From an uncultured Pelagibacteraceae bacterium (GTDB taxonomy: Bacteria > Pseudomonadota > Alphaproteobacteria > Pelagibacterales > Pelagibacteraceae): a stretch of 64,000 nucleotides of DNA. Below the pieces are notes generated by a model, which made no database searches, was not told the origin of the DNA, and was given only the letters and a program-made list of their open reading frames with translations. Below are positions 17,827-24,611 of the stretch, piece by piece. Within the stretch, counting starts at the first letter, position 1. Every line of letters begins with the position of its first letter. The stretch lies in assembly GCA_902568465.1 (NCBI GenBank), contig CACFQR010000004.1:1-64000 (forward strand), given 5' to 3'. The position numbers and the translations under genes are program-made.

Positions 17827-19137
17827 ATGCCTGAATTATTTTTAACAATTTTTTTCATTTCAATTTTATTGATTTTTTTAGGAACTGGAGTTTGGGTAGC
17901 TATTAGCATGGTAGGAGTCTCTGCAATTGGAATGTTACTTTTTACATCACGTCCTGTTGGTGATGCTATGGCAACTACAATATGGGGAACAAGTTCATCT
18001 TGGACATTGACGGCTCTACCTTTATTCGTATGGATGGGGGAAATATTGTTTAGGACTAAATTATCTGAGAATTTATTTAAAGGCTTAGCACCATGGATGT
18101 CTCGTCTCCCTGGAGGCTTAGTTCATGTCAATGTTGTTGGTTGTGCTTTATTTGCAGCAATATCTGGTTCATCAGCAGCCACCGTTGCTACCGTAGGCAA
18201 AATGTCTATTCCTGAATTAAGAAAAAGAAATTATCCTGAAAAATTACTGCTTGGTAGTTTAGCTGGATCGGGGACTTTAGGACTATTGATACCACCTTCC
18301 ATTATATTAATTATTTATGGTGTTACAGTACAAGAATCTATCGCAAAGCTTTTTATCGCAGGAATTATTCCAGGAATTATGATTGCTATATTTTTTATGT
18401 TTTATGTTATTGGTTGGTCAATTCTAAATAAAAAAATAATGCCAAAAACTGATGAAAATTTTTCCTTTTCTCAAAAAATAAAAGATTCAGGACAATTAAT
18501 TCCTGTAATTGTTTTAATATCGGCTGTAATAGGATCTATATATTTAGGAATAGCAACGGCTACAGAGGCAGCGTCATTAGGTGTGGTTGGAGCACTTATT
18601 TTATCATTTTTTCAAAAAAGTCTAAATAAAGAGACTTTTAAATTATCTTTATTAGGGGCAACAAAAACTTCATGTATGATTGCTTTTATTTTAGCCGGTT
18701 CATCATTTTTGTCTTTAGCCATGGGCTTTACTGGTCTTCCAAGAAACTTAGCAATTTGGATACAAGATATGAATTTATCACCTTATATTTTAATTTTAGT
18801 GCTAACAATTTTTTATATTATTTTAGGAATGTTTTTAGACGGAATTTCAGCAGTTGTATTAACCATGGCAATTATCGAACCAATGATAAGACAGGCTGGA
18901 TTTGATATGATTTGGTTTGGAGTTTTTCTTGTAATTGTAGTGGAGATGGCCCAAATTACTCCACCAGTTGGTTTTAACTTATTTGTACTTCAGGGAATGG
19001 CCGGCAAAGATATGGGGTTTATTGCAAAAAGCGCTTTTCCATTATTTCTTTTAATGATTTTAGCTGTTGTAGTAATAATTATTTTCCCTGATATTGCCCT
19101 TTGGCTTCCAGAAAAGATGATACAACAAATTAAATAA
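17827..19137 (+). CDS. TRAP transporter large membrane subunit (DctM type)
   Basis: This 436-residue protein has about 12 membrane spans. It carries DctM hallmarks: AAISGSSAATVATVGKMSIPE near residue 113-133, GTLGLLIPPSIILIIYG near 150-166, and the late EMAQITPPVGFNLFV segment. This subunit is the Na-coupled permease of the TRAP system and works with the small subunit upstream and the exported binding protein. Its end overlaps by 8 bases the convergent unknown gene. Substrate is set by the binding protein and is not known. Confidence 0.9.
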   Translation: MPELFLTIFFISILLIFLGTGVWVAISMVGVSAIGMLLFTSRPVGDAMATTIWGTSSSWTLTALPLFVWMGEILFRTKLSENLFKGLAPWMSRLPGGLVHVNVVGCALFAAISGSSAATVATVGKMSIPELRKRNYPEKLLLGSLAGSGTLGLLIPPSIILIIYGVTVQESIAKLFIAGIIPGIMIAIFFMFYVIGWSILNKKIMPKTDENFSFSQKIKDSGQLIPVIVLISAVIGSIYLGIATATEAASLGVVGALILSFFQKSLNKETFKLSLLGATKTSCMIAFILAGSSFLSLAMGFTGLPRNLAIWIQDMNLSPYILILVLTIFYIILGMFLDGISAVVLTMAIIEPMIRQAGFDMIWFGVFLVIVVEMAQITPPVGFNLFVLQGMAGKDMGFIAKSAFPLFLLMILAVVVIIIFPDIALWLPEKMIQQIK

Positions 19138-19591
19138 AAGGATCGTAAGCCCATTGTAAAATGGCTTGCCTTTGTCTTTTTCTGCAATGGACATCTCCTT
19201 GATTACAATTCTTTTTAATTGCAGTCACATGTCTTGTAAAAGCTTTCCATCTTTTAATTTGAATTTCATCAATATTTGGTATCCGTCTCCCATTAGTGTA
19301 TCTACAATACCATTGAAACCAACCTAAAGGATCTTCGCTGAAAATCCATCCTTTATCTAACCATTCTTTTCTGGTTAGACCCGCTTTAACTTTAAATCTA
19401 TTTTTTTCTACATCAAAAGTTTTACTTAATTTAGCATTTTTAAACCAGGATTTTGGATATTCATTAATTTTTCCACCAAAATAAGAACCTCCGAACACAC
19501 CAAGCTCTAGCATTTCTTTTGGCGAAAGCTGCGGTTTAAACAGCTTATAAAAGTCTTTAGATTTTAATTTTCTTTTTATTATAGTTTTCAA
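19130..19591 (-). CDS. Conserved protein of unknown function
   Basis: This 153-residue soluble protein has a distinctive pattern that I recall in hypothetical proteins of many bacteria and some eukaryotes: ELGVFGGSYFGGKINEYP (about 31-48), DPLGWFQWYCRYTNGRR (about 87-103) and CRKRQRQAILQWAYD near the C-terminus. Trp, Arg and a few Cys are conserved in these blocks, which suggests a binding or structural role, possibly for nucleic acid. No function is established to my knowledge. It lies one base from pxpA on the same strand, so it may be co-transcribed with it. Confidence 0.75.
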   Translation of the reverse strand: MKTIIKRKLKSKDFYKLFKPQLSPKEMLELGVFGGSYFGGKINEYPKSWFKNAKLSKTFDVEKNRFKVKAGLTRKEWLDKGWIFSEDPLGWFQWYCRYTNGRRIPNIDEIQIKRWKAFTRHVTAIKKNCNQGDVHCRKRQRQAILQWAYDPFI

Positions 19592-19592
19592 G

Positions 19593-20366
19593 TTAAATAA
19601 ATTTTTTTAACTGATTTAATGGTTTTAATAAAATTCCAGATTTAATTAATCCATCTTTAATTTCTTTTGCTGTACTAACAGCACTTTTTCCATCACCATG
19701 CACACAAACGGAGTCAATTTTACAAGGAATTTGTTTTCCCGAGTAACAATTAAGTGCTTGCGTTTCAACCATTTTAATTACATGTTTTTTTGCAATTTCT
19801 GGATCAGTTATCATCGCATTATTTTTTTTTCTAGAAACTAGATTACCATCATCCTCATAATTTCTATCAGCAAAGATTTCAGCAGCAACTTTTAAATTAA
19901 GTTTTTTTCCAGCCTTCTCCATTTGTGATCCTGTTGGTACTAAAAATATTAAATCTTTATTAGTTTCAATAATTGATTCTGAAATTACTTTTGCTAAATC
20001 GTAGTTTTCGCAAGCCATATTATTTAATGCACCATGAGGTTTTATATGAGTAACTTTCATCCCCTTATTAATTGCTATATCAGACAAAATATTTATCTGA
20101 TCTATAACCAATTTTTTTATTTCGTTTGTTGGCAAATTAAGTCTTTTTCTTCCAAAATTTTCAGGATCATTAAAAGAAGGGTGAGCGCCTATGCTGACAC
20201 TATTTTTTTTTGAAATTTCGATAGTTTTTTCCATAGTTGGTTTATCCCCAGCATGATACCCACAGGCAATATTTGCAGAATTTACAATTTCCAGTAATAA
20301 AGGGTCATTTTCTGTTGAATGCAATTTTGAGCTTTCACCTAAATCACAATTAATGTTAATTTCCAT
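19593..20366 (-). CDS. pxpA: 5-oxoprolinase subunit A (LamB/YcsF family)
   Basis: This 257-residue protein shows the LamB/YcsF family pattern: INCDLGESSKLH at the start, SANIACGYHAGDKPTM (about 31-46), SIGAHPSFNDPENFGRK (about 59-75), KPHGALNN and a late CVHGDGKSA. PxpA with PxpBC hydrolyses 5-oxoproline, the cyclised form of glutamate, to glutamate at the expense of ATP. The partner genes pxpB and pxpC are divergent on the other strand across a 51-base gap, an unusual split because these genes are often in one operon. Confidence 0.9.
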   Translation of the reverse strand: MEININCDLGESSKLHSTENDPLLLEIVNSANIACGYHAGDKPTMEKTIEISKKNSVSIGAHPSFNDPENFGRKRLNLPTNEIKKLVIDQINILSDIAINKGMKVTHIKPHGALNNMACENYDLAKVISESIIETNKDLIFLVPTGSQMEKAGKKLNLKVAAEIFADRNYEDDGNLVSRKKNNAMITDPEIAKKHVIKMVETQALNCYSGKQIPCKIDSVCVHGDGKSAVSTAKEIKDGLIKSGILLKPLNQLKKFI

Positions 20367-20417
20367 ATTTAAGTCCTTGGTTTATTTAATAAGGATTAAG
20401 AATTATTATATCAATTT

Positions 20418-21104
20418 ATGTTCAAGAAACTAAATAATATTGGGGACTGCGGCATCGTTTGTGATTTTGGAGATGAAGTAAATCGCGCTGTAAATGCTAA
20501 TGTTATTAAACTTTTTTACCATATTAAAGATGAGATTTCGAAAGGTAACTTACATGGAGTTTTAAACTATACACCTTCCTACAATAAATTAATTATAAAT
20601 TTTGATCTTTCAAAAATAAATTCATCTAAAATTATTGATTTTTTAAAATCTGTTGATTTTTCTAAAATTAGTTTTTCTAAAAAAAATAAAAAATTAATAA
20701 TTCCAATTTGTTATGATTTTGAGATGGATTTAGAAAATATGTGCAAAACATTAAAAATGAGCAAGGAAGAAATTATTAGTATTCATTTAAATACTGATTT
20801 TTTTGTTTATATGGTTGGTTTTATACCAGGACATCCTTTCATGGGGGACTTAGATCCAAAACTTTTTTTAAATCGTTTAAAAACACCTAGGGTTAAAATA
20901 CCACCAGGTTCAATTGGTGTTGTTGAAAAATTTTGTAATATTTATCCTTACGAAAGCCCTGGTGGTTGGAATATTATAGGAAGAACTCCAACACAACTTT
21001 TTGATAAACAGAATGAAACTAATCCATGTCTTTTATCACCAGGAGACACAGTAAAATTTAAATCAATTTCAAAAGAGGAGTTTGAAAAGTTGGCGAATGA
21101 ATAA
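20418..21104 (+). CDS. pxpB: 5-oxoprolinase subunit B (KipI family)
   Basis: This 228-residue protein is the KipI/PxpB family subunit. The signature blocks are FIPGHPFMGDLDP (about 136-148), LKTPRVKIPPGSIGVVEKFCNIYPYESPGGWNIIGRTP (about 154-191) and the LLSPGDTVKF end. It forms a complex with PxpC that binds and activates 5-oxoproline. Its stop overlaps the pxpC start by 8 bases. In Bacillus the homologue KipI inhibits a sporulation kinase, but with pxpA and pxpC present the 5-oxoprolinase role is the sensible one. Confidence 0.88.
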   Translation: MFKKLNNIGDCGIVCDFGDEVNRAVNANVIKLFYHIKDEISKGNLHGVLNYTPSYNKLIINFDLSKINSSKIIDFLKSVDFSKISFSKKNKKLIIPICYDFEMDLENMCKTLKMSKEEIISIHLNTDFFVYMVGFIPGHPFMGDLDPKLFLNRLKTPRVKIPPGSIGVVEKFCNIYPYESPGGWNIIGRTPTQLFDKQNETNPCLLSPGDTVKFKSISKEEFEKLANE

Positions 21105-22056
21105 TTATTTTTTTAATGTTTTAAGATCTGGTATTAACACTACGTTTCAAGATAAAGGGCGTTTCCACCTACAGCATCTTGGTGTAACCCCAGGGGGATG
21201 TATGGACTTTAAATCTTTTTCAATAGCAAATGCTTTGGTTGGTAATTCTTTAGACGAAGGAGTTTTAGAATTTGCATATCAAGGTCCTTTGCTTAAATTA
21301 GAAAAAGGAGAAATAAAAATCGCAATTACCGGCAATGTTTATTTTCAAATAGTTAAATCAAATGGAGAAATACTAGATGGTGAATGTAATAGAACTTATT
21401 TTTTAAGAGAAGGGGATCAAATTGATATTTTAGCAACCAAACAATCTGCATATGGATATATGGCTATAGAAGGTGGATTTGAAATAAAATCTTTTTTTAA
21501 AAGTGTTTCAATTTTATCTAGGGCTCAAATTGGACCAAATGAAGGAAAAAAAATAAAAATAAATGAAATGATATTTTTTAAAAGACCTAGCAAAAATAAA
21601 AAAAATTATTCTGCAAAAGTTTTAAAGAATGTAAAAAATGTAATTAGAGTTTTAGAAGGGCCTCAATTTGATTATTTTTCAAAAGAAAGTCAAAAAGATT
21701 TTTTTTCCAAGGAATATAAAATTTCTAATTTAACAGACAGAATGGGTATGAGACTAGAGGGTTTGATTATAAAAAATATTAAAAATACAAATATAAGATC
21801 TGAAGGAATTACAAAAGGAGCCATCCAAGTTCCTGCTGATGGACAACCAATTGTACTTTTAACAGATTATCCTACAATTGGGGGGTACCCTAAGATAGCT
21901 AACGTTACATCAGTAGATTATGATTTATTAATTCAAAAAACACCTGGGGAAAAAATATTTTTTAGCCCAATTAAGTTGCACGAAGCTGAACAATTGTATA
22001 AAGAACATCTCAATAGTATTTCAGAAATCATAAAAAATATTAAAGAGATAAATTGA
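21097..22056 (+). CDS. pxpC: 5-oxoprolinase subunit C (KipA family)
   Basis: This 319-residue biotin-carboxylase-related protein of the KipA/PxpC family has the typical opening SGINTTFQDKGRFHLQHLGVTPGGCMDF, with the ANALVGN block after it, and the late GAIQVPADGQPIVLLTDYPTIGGYPKIA block (about 236-263). I start at the ATG at 21097 instead of an in-frame TTG at 21082, which would lengthen the overlap with pxpB. Its stop overlaps the TTG start of the following permease by 3 bases, so transport and 5-oxoproline use may be linked. Confidence 0.88.
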   Translation: MNNYFFNVLRSGINTTFQDKGRFHLQHLGVTPGGCMDFKSFSIANALVGNSLDEGVLEFAYQGPLLKLEKGEIKIAITGNVYFQIVKSNGEILDGECNRTYFLREGDQIDILATKQSAYGYMAIEGGFEIKSFFKSVSILSRAQIGPNEGKKIKINEMIFFKRPSKNKKNYSAKVLKNVKNVIRVLEGPQFDYFSKESQKDFFSKEYKISNLTDRMGMRLEGLIIKNIKNTNIRSEGITKGAIQVPADGQPIVLLTDYPTIGGYPKIANVTSVDYDLLIQKTPGEKIFFSPIKLHEAEQLYKEHLNSISEIIKNIKEIN

Positions 22057-22925
22057 CATTATTAAATAAAATTCCAGGTACAATTCTAGTAATTCTAGGA
22101 GCTATATGTTTAAGTTTTGGTGGATTAATCGTTAAATCTTTTGAAGGTGCCAATCTATGGCAAATTCTTTTTTGGAGACAAATATTTTTTTCAATCATTG
22201 TAGCTGTATATTTATTATTTGTTTATAAAAAAAACTTCCTTAAGTCTTTTTATACTTCTGGATTACCTGGACTTATTGCTGGAATGTTTTTAGGTATCGG
22301 ATTTTCAGCTTATGTATTTGCTATGTATTATACTACTGTTGCAAATACACTTTTTATTATTTCAACAGAGACAATTTTTTTAGCGTTATTTGGCTATATT
22401 TTTTTAAAAGAAAAAATTAACTTAATAACTTTAATATCAATTATTATGGGTATGTCTGGCGTGCTTCTTATAATTGGGAGTTCTTTATCTATTCAGACCA
22501 GTGCTCAATTTTTAGGAAATATAGTTGCATTTATAATGCCAATTTCATTTGCAGTATTAATTGTAGTTGTTAGAAAATATCCAAAAGTTGATATGGTGCC
22601 GTCACAATTTATTGCAGGAATTTTTGCTGCTACAATTGGTTTTTTTATTGCTGGTAAATTGTCAATTTCATCTCATGATTTATTTTTGGGATTTTTGGCA
22701 GGAACTTTTCAAATAGGCTTTGGTTTTATAATGATAACGATTGGATCCAGAACTACTCCTGCCGCAGTTGTTGGTGTTTTAATGTTAACCGAAGCAGTAT
22801 TGGGTCCGTTATGGGCTTGGCTTTTTATTAATGAGATACCACCCTTAAGTGTGATCGTAGGAGGAAGTATTATTATTTCCGCAATTTTATTTGAGTTTTT
22901 TTTAGGTTCAAAAAAAAAAGAATAG
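22053..22925 (+). CDS. EamA/DMT-family permease (TTG start)
   Basis: This 290-residue protein has ten predicted membrane spans in two EamA repeats, with the drug/metabolite transporter pattern IFLKEKINLITLISIIMGMSGVLLI ending repeat one and TEAVLGPLWAWLFINEIPP in repeat two. The most likely start is TTG at 22053, overlapping the pxpC stop; the next ATG would remove the first span. Cargo is unknown. Because it is coupled to pxpC, an amino-acid-like compound is a reasonable guess. This is one of four EamA proteins in the window. Confidence 0.8.
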   Translation: MTLLNKIPGTILVILGAICLSFGGLIVKSFEGANLWQILFWRQIFFSIIVAVYLLFVYKKNFLKSFYTSGLPGLIAGMFLGIGFSAYVFAMYYTTVANTLFIISTETIFLALFGYIFLKEKINLITLISIIMGMSGVLLIIGSSLSIQTSAQFLGNIVAFIMPISFAVLIVVVRKYPKVDMVPSQFIAGIFAATIGFFIAGKLSISSHDLFLGFLAGTFQIGFGFIMITIGSRTTPAAVVGVLMLTEAVLGPLWAWLFINEIPPLSVIVGGSIIISAILFEFFLGSKKKE

Positions 22926-22977
22926 CTTTATTCATTTGACATTTATTAATATCTGACACAAACTAATGATAATAATA

Positions 22978-23119
22978 CGGGAGAGACCAATTTAATTGGC
23001 GCCGAAGGAGCAACCACCCCGGAAACTCTCAGGCAAAAGGACCGTACATAATAACTCTGGAAAGAAGGCTTTGCCTCACCGAAGGAGTAAATCTCTCAGG
23101 TACCAGGACAGAGGGGGCT
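22978..23119 (+). ncRNA. Tandem glycine riboswitch upstream of gcvTHP
   Basis: Two glycine aptamers stand in tandem. The first (about 22978-23052) has GCCGAAGGAGCAA followed by GGAAACTCTCAGGCAAAAGGACCG; the second (about 23053-23119) has CACCGAAGGAGTAA followed by CTCTCAGGTACCAGGACAGAGG. These are the conserved cores of the gcvT RNA family, with the short linker typical of cooperative pairs. It ends 13 bases before the gcvT ATG. Glycine binding is expected to switch on the glycine cleavage genes. No strong terminator hairpin is seen after it, so translational control is possible. Confidence 0.95.
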
Positions 23120-23132
23120 TATAAGAGTTATT

Positions 23133-24227
23133 ATGGAAACACAAAAAACAGCATTATACGAATATCATAGAAGTCTCGGAGCAAAGTTTGTTCCGTTTGC
23201 TGGCTATGAAATGCCAGTGCAATATTCTTCAGGAATTGTAAATGAACATAAGCTAACCAGAAGCAGTGCAGGGATGTTTGATGTATCACACATGGGTCAA
23301 TTATCAATAGAAGGAAGCAAAGAATTAGCAATTGAATTAGAAAAAATTATTCCTATAGATCTTTCTCAAATAAAACTTAATCAATCTAAATATTCTTTCC
23401 TTACCAATGAAGAGGGAGGAATCTACGATGATTTAATTGTAACTAAAGTTGAAAAAGGTTTTAATATTATTCTCAATGCTGCATGTAAAAATAACGATTT
23501 TAAAATAATTAGTGGTGCACTTAAAAATAAATTTAAAATAACTTTACATAAGAATTTATCACTTATTGCTCTGCAAGGGCCAAAATCATCACAAATATTA
23601 GAAAAAATAATTAGTGGAGTATCTTCTTTAAAATTTATGAATGGAAATAAATTTTCTTATAATGGTGAAGATGTTTATATTACTAGATCAGGTTATACAG
23701 GAGAAGATGGATTCGAAATTTCTATATCAAATAAATTAGCATTAGATCTTGCTAAAAAATTAATATCACAAAATGTACAACCAATTGGTTTAGGAGCCAG
23801 AGACACTTTAAGATTAGAAGCTGGACTTTGTCTTTATGGTCATGACATAAATAAATCTACAAACCCGATTGAGGCAAATCTTAAATGGGCAATATCTAAG
23901 AGAAGACGAGAAGAAGGTGGATTTGTAGGTTATGAAAAAATTAAATCAGATTTAAATGGAAGTCTAAGTAGGTTAAGAGTTGGTATTAAACCAGAAGGAA
24001 AAATTATAGCGAGAGAAGGAGTTAAAATTTTTTCTGATGATGATAATGAAATTGGATCCATTACAAGTGGCACTTTTGGTCCAAGCGTAAACAGACCTAT
24101 TGCAATGGGTTATGTAAAATTAAATTTTTCGAAACCCGGAACAAAGGTCTTTTTGGAAGTTAGAGGAAAAAAGCACGAAGCTAAAATATCGGAACTTCCA
24201 TTTTATAAAAAAAATTATGTGAGGTAA
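23133..24227 (+). CDS. gcvT: Glycine cleavage system T protein (aminomethyltransferase)
   Basis: This 364-residue protein transfers the methylene group from aminomethyl-lipoyl GcvH to tetrahydrofolate and releases ammonia. The N-terminal block YHRSLGAKFVPFAGYEMPVQY and the MFDVSHMGQLSIEG block are classic, and the SGYTGEDGFEI and GLGARDTLRLEAGLCLYGHD blocks bind folate. It lies directly behind the tandem glycine riboswitch and heads a tight gcvT-gcvH-gcvP operon (3-base and 0-base gaps). It is also homologous to the C-terminal half of the DMGDH-like protein near 59-61 kb. Confidence 0.95.
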   Translation: METQKTALYEYHRSLGAKFVPFAGYEMPVQYSSGIVNEHKLTRSSAGMFDVSHMGQLSIEGSKELAIELEKIIPIDLSQIKLNQSKYSFLTNEEGGIYDDLIVTKVEKGFNIILNAACKNNDFKIISGALKNKFKITLHKNLSLIALQGPKSSQILEKIISGVSSLKFMNGNKFSYNGEDVYITRSGYTGEDGFEISISNKLALDLAKKLISQNVQPIGLGARDTLRLEAGLCLYGHDINKSTNPIEANLKWAISKRRREEGGFVGYEKIKSDLNGSLSRLRVGIKPEGKIIAREGVKIFSDDDNEIGSITSGTFGPSVNRPIAMGYVKLNFSKPGTKVFLEVRGKKHEAKISELPFYKKNYVR

Positions 24228-24230
24228 AAA

Positions 24231-24611
24231 ATGAGTGAAAAAAAATATTCAAAGCAACACGAGTGGGTAACTATAGAAGGAGATATTGCGACTATCGGTA
24301 TTACGACACACGCTGCTGAAATGCTAGGAGATGTTGTGTTCGTAGAGTTACCTGAAAAGGGAAAGAATGTTGAAAAAGAAGGACAGGCGGGAGTAGTAGA
24401 GTCTACAAAAGCTGCTAGTGATGTTTACACCCCGATAACTGGAGAAATTACTGATACAAATCAATCTATTGTAGATGATCCTGGTGCTGTAAATAAAGAT
24501 CCAGAGGGCTCAGCTTGGTTTTTCAAAATTAAAATAAAAAATAAATCAGAATTAGATCAATTAATGAGTAAAGCTAATTACGATAAGTTTGCAAAGGAGA
24601 ACCCAAATTAA
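24231..24611 (+). CDS. gcvH: Glycine cleavage system H protein (lipoyl carrier)
   Basis: This 126-residue lipoyl-domain protein carries the aminomethyl group between the P, T and L proteins. Lys60 in [13 protein letters not shown] is the lipoylated residue. The opening [20 protein letters not shown] is typical, and the length is normal. It lies between gcvT and gcvP with 3-base and 0-base gaps. Lipoyl ligase or synthase genes and the L protein are not in the window, so the complex draws on genes elsewhere. Confidence 0.95.
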   Translation: MSEKKYSKQHEWVTIEGDIATIGITTHAAEMLGDVVFVELPEKGKNVEKEGQAGVVESTKAASDVYTPITGEITDTNQSIVDDPGAVNKDPEGSAWFFKIKIKNKSELDQLMSKANYDKFAKENPN

